Source: a virus
DNA: 43,892 nt
Strand: one strand, 5' to 3'
Virus record (IMG/VR): IMGVR_UViG_3300050821_002998
Span: 1-43,892 of that record
In this document: one piece after another, positions 27,680-36,692 of the stretch
Layout: each line of letters begins with the position of its first letter
Numbering within the stretch: position 1 is the first letter of the stretch
Program-made: the position numbers and the translations under genes
The notes under the pieces: generated by a model
The model's database searches: none
Seen by the model: the letters and a program-made list of their open reading frames with translations, nothing else
What the model was told of the DNA's origin: nothing

Positions 27680-28078
27680 GTGACTAAGCCTATTTTGTGC
27701 CTCGATTTTGATGGCGTGATTCATCAATACAATAGCGGTTGGAAAGGCGCTGAGATCATCTCGGATGATATTACCGAGGGTTTCTTTGAGTGGGCTGAAC
27801 GGGCCGCTAAGAAATTTACCCTTGTGATCTACAGTAGCCGAAGCAAGGAGCCTGCTGCAATTACCGCTATGCAATTTTGGCTTGTTGAGCAGCGCAAGAA
27901 GTGGCGCGCTGCTGGGGGAGAACATGAGACGGAAGAGCCTCTCGGTTTCCAGTTTGCTAGTGAGAAGCCTGCTGCCTATTTGACGATTGATGATCGCGCT
28001 CTGACTTTCACGGGAAACTGGGCAGATTTTGATCCGGAACTTCTCGCTGAATTTAAGCCTTGGAATAAAAAAGCGTAG
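27680..28078 (+). CDS. HAD-superfamily phosphatase (132 aa)
   Basis: Motif I is LDFDGVIHQY (the two Asp near residues 9 and 11). Motif II is IYSSRS, and motif IV LTIDDRALTF carries the acidic metal ligands. The short size and lack of a large cap suggest a nucleotide or polynucleotide phosphatase. Start is GTG at 27680 with AAGGA nine bases upstream. Codons often end in T, unlike the polymerase. It is the last gene of the rightward operon, just before the terminator at 28082; a role in nucleotide metabolism or end repair is inferred. Confidence 0.8.
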   Translation: MTKPILCLDFDGVIHQYNSGWKGAEIISDDITEGFFEWAERAAKKFTLVIYSSRSKEPAAITAMQFWLVEQRKKWRAAGGEHETEEPLGFQFASEKPAAYLTIDDRALTFTGNWADFDPELLAEFKPWNKKA

Positions 28079-28081
28079 AAC

Positions 28082-28106
28082 AAAGGCCCCTTAATTGGGG
28101 CTTTTT
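28082..28106 (+). terminator. Terminator between converging operons
   Basis: AAAGGCCCC (28082-28090) pairs with GGGGCTTTT (28097-28105) around TTAATT, with one G-U pair, and runs into T residues. It ends rightward transcription directly after the HAD gene. The stop codon of the leftward Rz1-like gene lies in its loop; read leftward the stem is followed only by CTTTGTT, a weak but possible second use. Confidence 0.85.
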
Positions 28107-28369
28107 CCTTGATACACCTGTTGCTGACCAACAATCCATTTCTGCAATCCATCCAGCTCCGCTGCATTAGCCCGACACGTTGTGTAGTTCTGCGTCACGC
28201 TGGTGGCCACGATGGACAGTGAGAGATTACCGGGAGGAAGCACTTGCAGGGGTTGCGGCGACACCCTGAGAGGTGCTGGGGGAATTGGGAAGGGGAGTGC
28301 CTTGGGCGGCTGCGTCGAGCAAGCTACCAAAGCCAGCAGGGATGGGGCAAGCAGCATCGTCTTTTTCAT
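28091..28369 (-). CDS. Outer-membrane spanin, Rz1-like lipoprotein
   Basis: The 92-residue protein begins MKKTMLLAPSLLALVAC, a lipoprotein signal with lipobox LVAC (Cys17). A proline-rich segment (KALPFPIPPAPLRVSPQPLQ) typical of Rz1-class spanins and a helical end follow. It would sit in the outer membrane and join the Rz-like protein to fuse the two membranes at lysis. It starts inside the Rz-like gene in another frame (143-base overlap), a known Rz/Rz1 arrangement, and extends beyond it. The start at 28369 is fixed by the signal peptide. Confidence 0.88.
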   Translation of the reverse strand: MKKTMLLAPSLLALVACSTQPPKALPFPIPPAPLRVSPQPLQVLPPGNLSLSIVATSVTQNYTTCRANAAELDGLQKWIVGQQQVYQGKSPN

Positions 28370-28640
28370 GAATGTATACCGGTACCTGTTTTGTGATGGT
28401 CTGACCTTGTGTCTGGATGTATTGGATCTTGGGCACATCCACTGTGAAACTCTTCTGGGTAACTGCTGCGCTATCCATCGTGACCTTTAGGTCTGTCTTG
28501 AGGTTGGCAATCTGCACAGAAGCTACGCCCTGCCGATACTCGTAGTGCCCATAGCCCCACACACTCCCCACGATCAGCACAAGGCAAACAATCCAGACGA
28601 TCCACTCGTAGGGTTTAAGCCAAGAAAGTAGCGCGCTCAT
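28227..28640 (-). CDS. Inner-membrane spanin, Rz-like
   Basis: The 137-residue product has one N-terminal membrane helix (WIVWIVCLVLIVGSVWGYGH, about 13-32). A periplasmic helical region (YRQGVASVQIANLKTDLKVT) and a Pro/Ala/Ser-rich C-terminus follow. This is the usual i-spanin layout. With the embedded Rz1-like lipoprotein it completes lysis of a Gram-negative host. It overlaps the endolysin gene by 26 bases. Confidence 0.85.
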   Translation of the reverse strand: MSALLSWLKPYEWIVWIVCLVLIVGSVWGYGHYEYRQGVASVQIANLKTDLKVTMDSAAVTQKSFTVDVPKIQYIQTQGQTITKQVPVYIHEKDDAACPIPAGFGSLLDAAAQGTPLPNSPSTSQGVAATPASASSR

Positions 28641-29055
28641 CCTTCCTCCGATTCTCTAGGCCAGTCATCACTTTGCCTGCGGCTCGATTCCATACGAGGA
28701 ACTGATTGGCGGCACTCTGGATGTCGCCGGAATTGAACTCTCGCAGCAGCGTAGACTGGCTCCAGGCAGCGAAACCTATGTTATAGGCTAAGGAAGCCAT
28801 GGCACCCAACTGATTGCTTGTTATAGGCATGTGGATGTATGAGGCCATCTTGGAGATGAGGGTAGTCAATCGGCTGTTTAGATCGGCGTCGGCCTGCTCT
28901 TGCGTCCAGACAGTTCCTTGGTGAATATTCGGACCGGTTGCTCCCCAACCAACAGTCCAAGGATCTCCTCCAGTTGCCGGATCAGGATAAGCGGTGAGCT
29001 TGCAGCCCTCCCACTTATGGATGAGAGTCGTTGCCACTTGGTTTGCTGACATCAT
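28615..29055 (-). CDS. Endolysin, GH24 lysozyme family
   Basis: The 146-residue enzyme has the catalytic layout of T4/P22-type lysozymes: Glu16 in HKWEGCKLTAYPD, Asp25 eight residues later, and a Thr in the PWTVGWG segment, with the common TGGDP insertion. It cleaves the glycan strands of peptidoglycan. There is no signal or anchor helix, so export depends on the holin just upstream. The start is 29055 or the next Met at 29052; the second has better spacing from GAGG. It overlaps the holin gene by 41 bases. Confidence 0.92.
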   Translation of the reverse strand: MMSANQVATTLIHKWEGCKLTAYPDPATGGDPWTVGWGATGPNIHQGTVWTQEQADADLNSRLTTLISKMASYIHMPITSNQLGAMASLAYNIGFAAWSQSTLLREFNSGDIQSAANQFLVWNRAAGKVMTGLENRRKDERATFLA

Positions 29056-29254
29056 CGTGCCTCTTGAGGTTTTGTTTGATATTGGTGCCAAGGAACCCTA
29101 ACAGGAAAATAGTGATAGCAAGTGTCACCATCAACCATGTGGGTACGACGGCTCGTAGGTCATCGGGAATAGCCAACCAGGACAGTACAAAAGTCACCTG
29201 AATGGCATGTGCCCAGTTGGAGTAGTAACGCAGCGAGCGGAGGTGGATCTTCAT
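29015..29254 (-). CDS. Holin-like membrane protein (79 aa)
   Basis: The protein has two membrane helices (AIQVTFVLSWLAIP, about 17-30, and WLMVTLAITIFLLGFLG, about 40-56) and a basic, polar C-terminus (NLKRHDDVSKPSGNDSHP). Placement directly before the endolysin and the pattern W/P-x-x-L-M-V, then Q near the end, resemble small class II-type phage holins. It would form lesions that release the endolysin at a set time. The start at 29254 overlaps the previous gene by four bases. Confidence 0.8.
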   Translation of the reverse strand: MKIHLRSLRYYSNWAHAIQVTFVLSWLAIPDDLRAVVPTWLMVTLAITIFLLGFLGTNIKQNLKRHDDVSKPSGNDSHP

Positions 29255-29682
29255 TGGCCTGCATTCTCCGACCCTGAGCCCGTGACGAGTGCATACCGCC
29301 CCGGCGCTGCCGCAAGCGTGCAGCCTCCGGTGGCGTTCGCGGTGAACCCTACCGATACGCCATTCACGTAGACTGCGGTGACCGTCGTCGGGTAAAGACC
29401 ACTGCCCAGCTGGAAAAAAGTATTCACCCCATCTCCCAGTGCTGGGCTCATGGACGTCTGCACATAGGTGAAGATGGCCGCTGGCCACGGCTGGGTCCAC
29501 GGGGGCGTCTGGAGGTCCGGCAAACCTCGCACGAAGTCCTGCGGCTGACGAGGCTCATTGTGCTCCGGACACACGTAGTACCCCTGCCAGTTCCGAGCGA
29601 GGGTAGAACCCTTTCGCTTGAAGCCGCACTGGTAGCACTGCGCATTGAAGTCCCCCAAGAGGAGGTAATCAGCGCGTCCCAT
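29251..29682 (-). CDS. Zinc-ribbon-like virion protein (143 aa)
   Basis: The N-terminal part (ADYLLLGDFNAQCYQCGFKR, then NWQGYYVCPEHNEPRQPQDF and VRGLPD) has a CxxC...CPEH set likely to bind zinc. It resembles a conserved phage protein I recall next to internal virion and lysis genes. The C-terminal half is a beta-rich Gly/Thr/Ala domain. It may be a minor structural protein. The start overlaps the stop of the 1720-aa gene by one base (TAATG). Confidence 0.7.
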   Translation of the reverse strand: MGRADYLLLGDFNAQCYQCGFKRKGSTLARNWQGYYVCPEHNEPRQPQDFVRGLPDLQTPPWTQPWPAAIFTYVQTSMSPALGDGVNTFFQLGSGLYPTTVTAVYVNGVSVGFTANATGGCTLAAAPGRYALVTGSGSENAGQ

Positions 29683-32600
29683 TATTGACCTCCACTCATT
29701 AGTTTGTTCATGCGTTTCTCGGCTGCCCGTTGCTTTGCCGCTTCCTTGTTCTTGGCCTTCTGCTCATTGGTGATGCCCGACTGAGGGAAGCCCACGAATC
29801 CCGAGAGGCGCTGAGCAGGAGTCATGTCTGGGCTGGCGGTGATGGGCAGGAATGTCTTGGCTGCATGCCCCCAAGGATTACTCTTCATGGGCGGCCCACC
29901 TGAAGTAGTAAGATATTCCTTATTCAATAGCTGCTCAAACAGCTCATGGACTATAGGGCTTGCCGAGTTGAGGATAAATTTCTTTGGATCATGGGTAAGT
30001 TCAGGGAACTCCATGAAGTGCTTACTAAGCTGCGTCTTTGTGCCATCGCCATTGTCCAACATCAGAGGATCTTTGTTCTCCCAGATGTTGTGGCCGCTCA
30101 GCTGATTATTGAGGGCGTTGAACAGGGTGAAGTACAGGATTGCCCCACGCAGTACATAGCGTTGGTACAGCGCGGTCGCATCACTCGTGCTGAGCCGAGG
30201 GACGCCAGCAGACTTCAAAAAGGTGCGGATGGTGGACATCTTCCAGTCCGGAGCCATCAAGAGTAGCTGGGCAACTCGCTGCGCCTTCGGGGTAGTGCTA
30301 TGCAGGGCTAGATTACGACCAAGCTCCGTTGTTGCATCATCAGCCAACCGGCGCAAGTTGAGGCCACCAAATGCATCATTGGCAAATTGTGCAGCTTGTC
30401 GATACAACTCATCCTGCGGAGGAACTTTGGCGCTAGGATCTTTCTCAAGTACCTTTGCCCAATTGGTCTTCAACCGGTCATAGGCTTGGAGCGCAGTCAT
30501 GGTCTTCATACCGAAGTGCGCGCCGTGCCACACCACATAATCATTGAAGTCCAAAGCCTTCTTGACTAGTCCAGCCGATAGCGTCCCTGTATAGGGGGCT
30601 ACCTTATTCATGAAGTCCTGCACCTGAGTCAGAACTTGGTTCGATATGTCGTGCTGCATGTTCAGCTTTTCGAGGGACTGCCCCGGAGGACTGACCATCA
30701 GACCATTGCGAAGCAGTCCGTCAATGTCATCTCCCTGCATACCATTGAGGTACTTCTCATGTGCTTCCGACTTGCCTGCTAGGGACTTGGCAAAGTCGAG
30801 TACGCCCTTCGGAGCCTGCCACAGGGGATTGGCAAGGATGTGAGCCTGCAAAAGGGACATGGGGTGGAACATGGACAGCGCGAAGGTGCCGCGCTTGGCC
30901 AGCGCATTCAAACCCTGCAACTTCGACAAGATGGCGTTGTTATCAAAGGTATTGAAGATGTACTTCATGGAAGGAACGATGTCCGGAGCCACTCGCCAGC
31001 CTTCCAGCTGAGGATGGTTCATTGGCAGATATCCTGCGGGAGCACGAGACTTGGGCATGATCATCATGTTGCCCTTAGTATCCAGCGGCGTCTGACGTAG
31101 CCCCTTCATGAGCTGGTCATTGGCCATCGCCCGAATCATCGAGTTGTTATAGATGCCGAGGATCTCTGAGATGTCTTCCGTAACAGGCTCCAACCCCAGC
31201 CGCTTGCCCTCCGCGATAGAGGGAATGTAACGCTGTAGAGCAAAGCGACTAGTAGTGCTCATGGGCGAGGATGTTTGATCCCGAACTTGTGCCAGAATTT
31301 CCGCACGCTTCGGCGTGTCCTTCCACAAGTTGGTGACGTAATGCTCCAACAGGCCATTCAACACACCAGACTTGATAGCCTGCTGACCCACAGACTCAAA
31401 GTTATCCTGGGCAATCTTCGCGGCGGCCCGCACATTCGGAGCGAGGGACTTCACGTTGTCGGACTGGATGGCGTGCGTGATCGCATCACGGTCCGCTCCT
31501 TTCTTGGCAAGATTCTGAACTTGCTTGATCTTTTGATAGGTGTAGCGCTCACCTACCTTGATTGAGCCCTCTTGAGTGTTGAACAGCTTATTGCTAGTCA
31601 CACCTTCCCGGCGACGTACGGTGTCGCTCATCTTGAAGTCGGGGAAAGCGCGGCGGAAGACTTCTGCTCCGCCTAGAGCGGCAAGTGCTCCCAAGCTCGC
31701 CCCACCCAACGGATTGTCTTTGTTGGATGCAGCCCCGAGGGTTCCACCGAGCAGGGTCAGGCCGGTGACTTTGGCCATCTTCTTCAGAAGTTCGGGGTCG
31801 ATCTGCCCCGACTCTTTATTGACTCGCTGATTCGCCCGAGGCACATCCTCTGTCTTGCTGGGCAACTTAGCTGCCCGCTCCTCTGGGGATAGGCCAAGGC
31901 GCGCTTGCACATTGCGGGCCTCCGTCTCGCCAGCATTAGCCACATAGTTCCACTTGGCCTTCTCGGGCAGGCGGTCGATCTGATCGGATACCTTCCGCAA
32001 CTGCTTGTCGAGGGCAGCCGTCTTGGCATCATCCCCAGTCATGCTGGCTTCGCGCCATTTCTGGTAAAGGTCTTCTTGGCGACCTTCCAAATAGCCCCGC
32101 ACGTCCGTGAGGCGTTTCGTCTCATACCCCACATTGGTGCCCAGCTGACGACCTTCCGTTTCTTGCAGTGAGTGCTGCAATTCGTGGGCAATGACAGACT
32201 TAGGAGCCATCGTTGGGCGCTTCTGGGCCAACTGCTCCAGGTACTTCGGATCTTTCAGGACGAGTGTATTTTGATCTCGCAAGAAAGACCCAACCGGCTC
32301 CATATTCGGATTGATGAAAATCTTCACCTTGTCCAGCAAGCCGGGATATGCCTTGTCCAACTCGGGATGATCTACCAGAGTGGAGAGGGGGATTGGCTCT
32401 TTCTTGGCGCGTTCCCAATTAGGATGGTCTAGGGGCAACACATGCATCTTGGAGTCATCAATCTCCTTGGTCCACTTGCCCTCGGCATCCCGAGACATGC
32501 CAGTAATACGGTGAATGTCCTCGGGGGACTTGCCCAAACGCTCCATGCTGGTAGCTACACGCTCCTCGGTCGGGGACCAAGTACGGGCAGTGGGGCCAGC

Positions 32601-34844
32601 AAACATACCAGCCTCTTTCTTGCCCAGTCCCGCTGCCCCAATATCACTACCCCAGTGCAGGGAGGACAGCGCTAGGCCAGCCAGTCCGCCTGCTACAGCC
32701 CCAGCAGTACGATTGTCTGGACCCGCAGCAGCCGCACCGATAGCTGCTCCTGTACCAGCAACAGCTCCAGTGGCAATGAGTCGCTTGTCCGCAGCGCCCC
32801 GCTGGCCCTGATCGATATCAGGCCGTGCCCCAGCTCCCTTCAACTGTTCGGGGTAGCCCATGTTGTCATAGGGCTTCGTATCCAAATCTATGGGTATGTC
32901 GGAGGCAGTAGCAGACTTAGAAGCTTCCCCAACCTTCTTAATGTAAGGCTTGAGAGCCTCTTGATACTTCTTGCTATCGACATTGTAGAGGGATTCCACG
33001 AGGTGATTTTCGGAGCGAGTGGCTACGTCATGGGCTTCGCTATAGGTCAGCGATTCGCCCTTGAGCAACTTCTCCTCGACGCCCGGCTCGAAGTACACAT
33101 GGGGGCCCATGCGATCCTTGATGAGTTGGATCTGTGCAGGATTGACCGGCCCCTCCAGATGCATCAGGGGGTATTCGACGGACTCGTGATAGGCAACTGT
33201 CTCTTTCGCGGGGACATTGACGGATGCACCGTCACGATTAGTGACAGGCACATGATTGGGGGTGTTCTCATCAAGATGAATAATTTTACCGTCTGCACTG
33301 ACGCCGCCGTAGTACGGGACGGTTCCCTCTTTGGATACAGGAGTTTCCGGAGGGAGCGGGGCACCGGGTTCCTTGATCTTTCCGGTAGCATCGGGACTTC
33401 CAGCTGCGGGAGCAGTAGTGGTGGTATCGGGATGGAGGCGAGTTAGGGCACCGGCTACAGCGTGGCCAACTCCACCAATCACTCCACCAGCGATGACAGG
33501 GGCACCGAGGGAGCCTTCACGAACATAGCCTTGCTCAGTTTCCTGTTGGGAGGCAGCGATACCGGCATTGATGCCTGCCCCAGAACCAACCGAGGAGAGG
33601 GTGTCGAAGATCGAGCGGCCCTGCTTCGCACCGGCTGCCGCCTGCTCAGCGCGTGCCGCGACTCGCCCGTACACGTCCCCGCTCCGTTGGGCAGCTTCCG
33701 ACGCCGCTGTAGCAGCCGTGGAAGTTCCTGTTGCAGCGGACTCGACTGCCCTCGCCGTCTTTTGTAGGTCACGGCCTGTCTGAGCGGCCCTCAGTGCGGC
33801 GGCTTCCTTTGCCCCATAGGTCAGAGTACCCAACTTAGCCTCGGGCGCTAGAGCCAGCTCAGGGTCAATCAGGAATCCGTAGCCCAAGGACTTCGCCGTC
33901 TTGCCCGGCTCAGCCACAGCCTGCTTCCACATATCCTTGACTTGATCCCAAGTATTGGGGCTCAGTTTGTCCTTCAGGGACTGGATGCGAGTCGCCGCTG
34001 CTTTGACCTCATCGGGGGCGTGTTGGTCGGGATGGGCCGTGATGTCCATCGCCCGGACAGTGTCCTGGATCTCGTAATACTTACGAGTGTCCGCCATGCG
34101 GGGGTTGGCAGCCTTCTCTGCGAGGTTGGCCATCAGGGATTGGCTGAGTGTGCCTCCCACGACATCGGGGCTGGATAGATCGCCAGCCATATTGGCCTCG
34201 ACGCGAGCCCGTTCCTGCTCAGGGGTCAGGCCCCACGCTTTCATGGTCTGATCATCAAGAGCTTGACGCTGCTCGGGAGTCATCTTGTAGACAGACCCAT
34301 GCGTCAGACCAATGTCGGAGATGCCCATCAATTTGGCAGCAGCACGTTCCTGCGGAGTCACCATGCCCGCATCGAAGGTCTCATGCTCCTTGCCGAAATT
34401 CTTGATGTAAGAGGCTGCCTGTCCGAAGGCATTGGCAATCGCATCGGTGGCATGCTCAGCGTACTCACCGCCCGCTTGCACCGTGCCCGCAGCGAGTTGC
34501 TTAGCGGCATCGATGTAGGACTGGGTAGAGTCAGCGCGGCCAGTAGGCTTGCTGGGAGTCTCCCCAACCTGCGAGAAGATAGACTGACTTTTGCTGGGCT
34601 TGGTTTCCTTCGGAGCAGGCAATGAGCCATCACCTGAGTAGGAATCGAAGATGCTGGTGGTGGGTTGCGCGCCGGCTTGCTGCATCTGACTCTTGAGCCA
34701 TGCCTCTGCCTCTGCCGCATGCGCGCCCGGACCTCCTTCATTGGCCATTTGAGTGGCTCGGGCAGTCAGGGCATCGACATCCGTTTGATCCGGAGGTGAC
34801 TGACCGGAATCAGGGGACTGGAGAGAGTCAAAGATGGAATCCAT
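29682..34844 (-). CDS. Giant internal virion protein with metalloprotease-like motif (1720 aa)
   Basis: This is the largest gene. The first 400 residues are helical and low in aromatic residues. A Gly/Ala-rich hydrophobic segment lies near 450. A domain near 540-650 has AYHESVEYPLM and an AHDVATRSE stretch. Other hydrophobic Gly/Ala runs lie near 690-720 and 1035-1060. A zinc-protease-type HELQH (SVIAHELQHSLQETEG) lies near 880-895, then a long helical C-terminus. Such multi-domain giants lie in the heads of podoviruses and are ejected into the cell with DNA. The protease assignment rests on the motif alone. GGGG six bases before the ATG supports the start. Confidence 0.85.
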   Translation of the reverse strand: MDSIFDSLQSPDSGQSPPDQTDVDALTARATQMANEGGPGAHAAEAEAWLKSQMQQAGAQPTTSIFDSYSGDGSLPAPKETKPSKSQSIFSQVGETPSKPTGRADSTQSYIDAAKQLAAGTVQAGGEYAEHATDAIANAFGQAASYIKNFGKEHETFDAGMVTPQERAAAKLMGISDIGLTHGSVYKMTPEQRQALDDQTMKAWGLTPEQERARVEANMAGDLSSPDVVGGTLSQSLMANLAEKAANPRMADTRKYYEIQDTVRAMDITAHPDQHAPDEVKAAATRIQSLKDKLSPNTWDQVKDMWKQAVAEPGKTAKSLGYGFLIDPELALAPEAKLGTLTYGAKEAAALRAAQTGRDLQKTARAVESAATGTSTAATAASEAAQRSGDVYGRVAARAEQAAAGAKQGRSIFDTLSSVGSGAGINAGIAASQQETEQGYVREGSLGAPVIAGGVIGGVGHAVAGALTRLHPDTTTTAPAAGSPDATGKIKEPGAPLPPETPVSKEGTVPYYGGVSADGKIIHLDENTPNHVPVTNRDGASVNVPAKETVAYHESVEYPLMHLEGPVNPAQIQLIKDRMGPHVYFEPGVEEKLLKGESLTYSEAHDVATRSENHLVESLYNVDSKKYQEALKPYIKKVGEASKSATASDIPIDLDTKPYDNMGYPEQLKGAGARPDIDQGQRGAADKRLIATGAVAGTGAAIGAAAAGPDNRTAGAVAGGLAGLALSSLHWGSDIGAAGLGKKEAGMFAGPTARTWSPTEERVATSMERLGKSPEDIHRITGMSRDAEGKWTKEIDDSKMHVLPLDHPNWERAKKEPIPLSTLVDHPELDKAYPGLLDKVKIFINPNMEPVGSFLRDQNTLVLKDPKYLEQLAQKRPTMAPKSVIAHELQHSLQETEGRQLGTNVGYETKRLTDVRGYLEGRQEDLYQKWREASMTGDDAKTAALDKQLRKVSDQIDRLPEKAKWNYVANAGETEARNVQARLGLSPEERAAKLPSKTEDVPRANQRVNKESGQIDPELLKKMAKVTGLTLLGGTLGAASNKDNPLGGASLGALAALGGAEVFRRAFPDFKMSDTVRRREGVTSNKLFNTQEGSIKVGERYTYQKIKQVQNLAKKGADRDAITHAIQSDNVKSLAPNVRAAAKIAQDNFESVGQQAIKSGVLNGLLEHYVTNLWKDTPKRAEILAQVRDQTSSPMSTTSRFALQRYIPSIAEGKRLGLEPVTEDISEILGIYNNSMIRAMANDQLMKGLRQTPLDTKGNMMIMPKSRAPAGYLPMNHPQLEGWRVAPDIVPSMKYIFNTFDNNAILSKLQGLNALAKRGTFALSMFHPMSLLQAHILANPLWQAPKGVLDFAKSLAGKSEAHEKYLNGMQGDDIDGLLRNGLMVSPPGQSLEKLNMQHDISNQVLTQVQDFMNKVAPYTGTLSAGLVKKALDFNDYVVWHGAHFGMKTMTALQAYDRLKTNWAKVLEKDPSAKVPPQDELYRQAAQFANDAFGGLNLRRLADDATTELGRNLALHSTTPKAQRVAQLLLMAPDWKMSTIRTFLKSAGVPRLSTSDATALYQRYVLRGAILYFTLFNALNNQLSGHNIWENKDPLMLDNGDGTKTQLSKHFMEFPELTHDPKKFILNSASPIVHELFEQLLNKEYLTTSGGPPMKSNPWGHAAKTFLPITASPDMTPAQRLSGFVGFPQSGITNEQKAKNKEAAKQRAAEKRMNKLMSGGQ

Positions 34845-36119
34845 TTATTGCCCCTGCGGGTTGTACTGCTCCACGCGACCATCCGCTGACTTGTACCACT
34901 TGCCCGGAATCAGGTCTGCCCGACTTGCAGGAAGATCCATTGCCGAATCTTTGGTAGTTCCCTGGGGAGAGAAAGTCTTCCGGGTCTTATCAACCTCACC
35001 CCCCGTTCCCGGAATCTTCATGCTCAGGATAGTGGCCTGCGGCGTTATGGCTTGAGTAAACTCATGATTTTTCTGGGCCTCATCCGTAGCCTGCTGGACT
35101 GCTTGCGGGTACGTGATAGCTCGATTGGTGTTCGCAATCTGCTTGGCACGAGCAGCAATGGACTGGACCGCTTGCTGGAAGTTCGGGCTGGACGTATCCA
35201 CGTTCGGGCCCATCTGATCCTTCACAAAGCTAGAGGCAGCAGCAACCTCATCTCGACTGGGGCCCTTACCGGCAGCGCCCACCTTATTTTGGTTCTTCAG
35301 ATGCTCAATGCGCGCTTGGTCGTAAGCGTTCTGGGAATCTTTTCGGCTGGTGTCAAGCATGTCTTTGTAAGCATCCTGACGCTGCTTCTCCTGGAACTCC
35401 AGTTGCTTCAGTTGCTCCGTGCCCTGCTGCGCACTAGTCATTCCCGTACGACGGATCATGTCCGCCCCCTGTGGGGAATAAGGCATGCGGGCTAGATTTT
35501 CTTTCTCGTTTTGAGGAACGATTGGGGAAGAGAGGACGGCCATCTTCGCCTGTTGCCACTCAGCTGCATTGGTCGCAGCCCCCATTGTCTGCGCTACGAA
35601 ACCATGGGAGGCAATGGTGGCCTTAACTTGGGCAACCTGAGTGGCGGCCTGCTCCTGCTGCTGCTTGAACTGATTCGTCGCCATGTTGCTGGCGTTGGTC
35701 CATAGCTGATTAGCGGAGGCCAGATCCCCAATACCCGCCGCTTTAGTAGCCAAGGCATTTAACTTGTCTACGGGGGAGGAGATGTCGGTCGCCTGCCCCG
35801 CAGCGCTTGGACCATTCGGCATGGACTGGTCTGCGGAAGCCCCCGGGCCTCCGGGGCCCTGTGGCGCACCGCCCGGCCCAGCGGGTTTGCCGGGATTAAG
35901 TGGATCAGACGTAGCGGGGCTGAATAGCTTCATCGCCATGTCATTCAGCTGCGACTGTTTATCCAGTGCGCTATGCATCTGCTCATTCTGAGTCTGCGCA
36001 GTATCCACCGCCACAGCATTCATCTGGTTCTGGTAGCCACGATCGATGGACTGCTGCTGCCCGGTGTTGTACCCGGTTCCGAAGTTGGCTAGGGCCTCAA
36101 GGCCACCCATAAGATTCAT
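34845..36119 (-). CDS. Internal virion / DNA ejection protein candidate (424 aa)
   Basis: The protein is Gln/Ala/Met/Ser-rich and mostly helical (MNLMGGLEALANFGTGYNTG, then QQAATQVAQVKATIASHGFV), with a Pro/Gly-rich linker at about 75-105. This composition is typical of podovirus internal virion proteins such as P22 gp16/gp20 or T7 gp15, although I cannot show homology. It lies between the 187-aa Gly-rich protein and the giant protein, as ejection proteins usually do. AAGGA lies six bases before the ATG. Confidence 0.7.
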   Translation of the reverse strand: MNLMGGLEALANFGTGYNTGQQQSIDRGYQNQMNAVAVDTAQTQNEQMHSALDKQSQLNDMAMKLFSPATSDPLNPGKPAGPGGAPQGPGGPGASADQSMPNGPSAAGQATDISSPVDKLNALATKAAGIGDLASANQLWTNASNMATNQFKQQQEQAATQVAQVKATIASHGFVAQTMGAATNAAEWQQAKMAVLSSPIVPQNEKENLARMPYSPQGADMIRRTGMTSAQQGTEQLKQLEFQEKQRQDAYKDMLDTSRKDSQNAYDQARIEHLKNQNKVGAAGKGPSRDEVAAASSFVKDQMGPNVDTSSPNFQQAVQSIAARAKQIANTNRAITYPQAVQQATDEAQKNHEFTQAITPQATILSMKIPGTGGEVDKTRKTFSPQGTTKDSAMDLPASRADLIPGKWYKSADGRVEQYNPQGQ

Positions 36120-36128
36120 GATGGTTCC

Positions 36129-36692
36129 TTAGAAGGTAGTGGGCTGGATTTCATTGGTGCCAATGGCACTCACACCCGAGATGGGCTGGATGGCGCTGCC
36201 ATTAGTGAGTCCCGCAGAGCTACTACCCCAATTATTGACGGTACTGCCCACTAGCTGGCCCACTTGCCCCCACATCTGATTGCTCTGACCCTGCTGGTAG
36301 TTGGCTTGCTGATTAGCAGCCGCCTGAGCACTAGCCGGAGACTGGCCCGCGCCTGCCAGCGTGACGAGGTTATTGAATTCCTGCTGGTATGCAGTACCGC
36401 CCGCATTGGCTGCGGCTACGATAGCGTTGCCTGATCCAGTGTACCCCTGAGCTGCCATGGTCCGAGCTGCGGCCTGCTGCATGGCTCGGCCATAGCTAGT
36501 ATCTGCGGCTGATCCAGGATTCTGCATGAGGGTATTGAGCTGCTTAGCCGCAGCGGGGCGGTACTGGGCGTAGGGATCGTAAGCCTGAGTGGAGCTGCTG
36601 CCTCCCGAGGAGCCACCTCCCCCGCCACCACCACTAGACAACATACTGCCAGCTACGGTAATGCCGGCAGCGGCGACCATTCCCCAAGACAT
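36129..36692 (-). CDS. Small internal virion protein, Gly/Ala/Gln-rich (187 aa)
   Basis: It starts with a short hydrophobic helix (MVAAAGITVAGSMLSSG), then a glycine/serine run and an Ala/Gln/Asn-rich helical body (GRAMQQAAARTMAAQGYTGS, GNAIVAAANAGGTAYQQEFN). This layout is typical of the small DNA-injection protein of podoviruses (as P22 gp7), which inserts in the membrane with the two larger ones. AGGAG precedes the ATG. It overlaps the cupin gene by 40 bases. Confidence 0.7.
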   Translation of the reverse strand: MSWGMVAAAGITVAGSMLSSGGGGGGGSSGGSSSTQAYDPYAQYRPAAAKQLNTLMQNPGSAADTSYGRAMQQAAARTMAAQGYTGSGNAIVAAANAGGTAYQQEFNNLVTLAGAGQSPASAQAAANQQANYQQGQSNQMWGQVGQLVGSTVNNWGSSSAGLTNGSAIQPISGVSAIGTNEIQPTTF

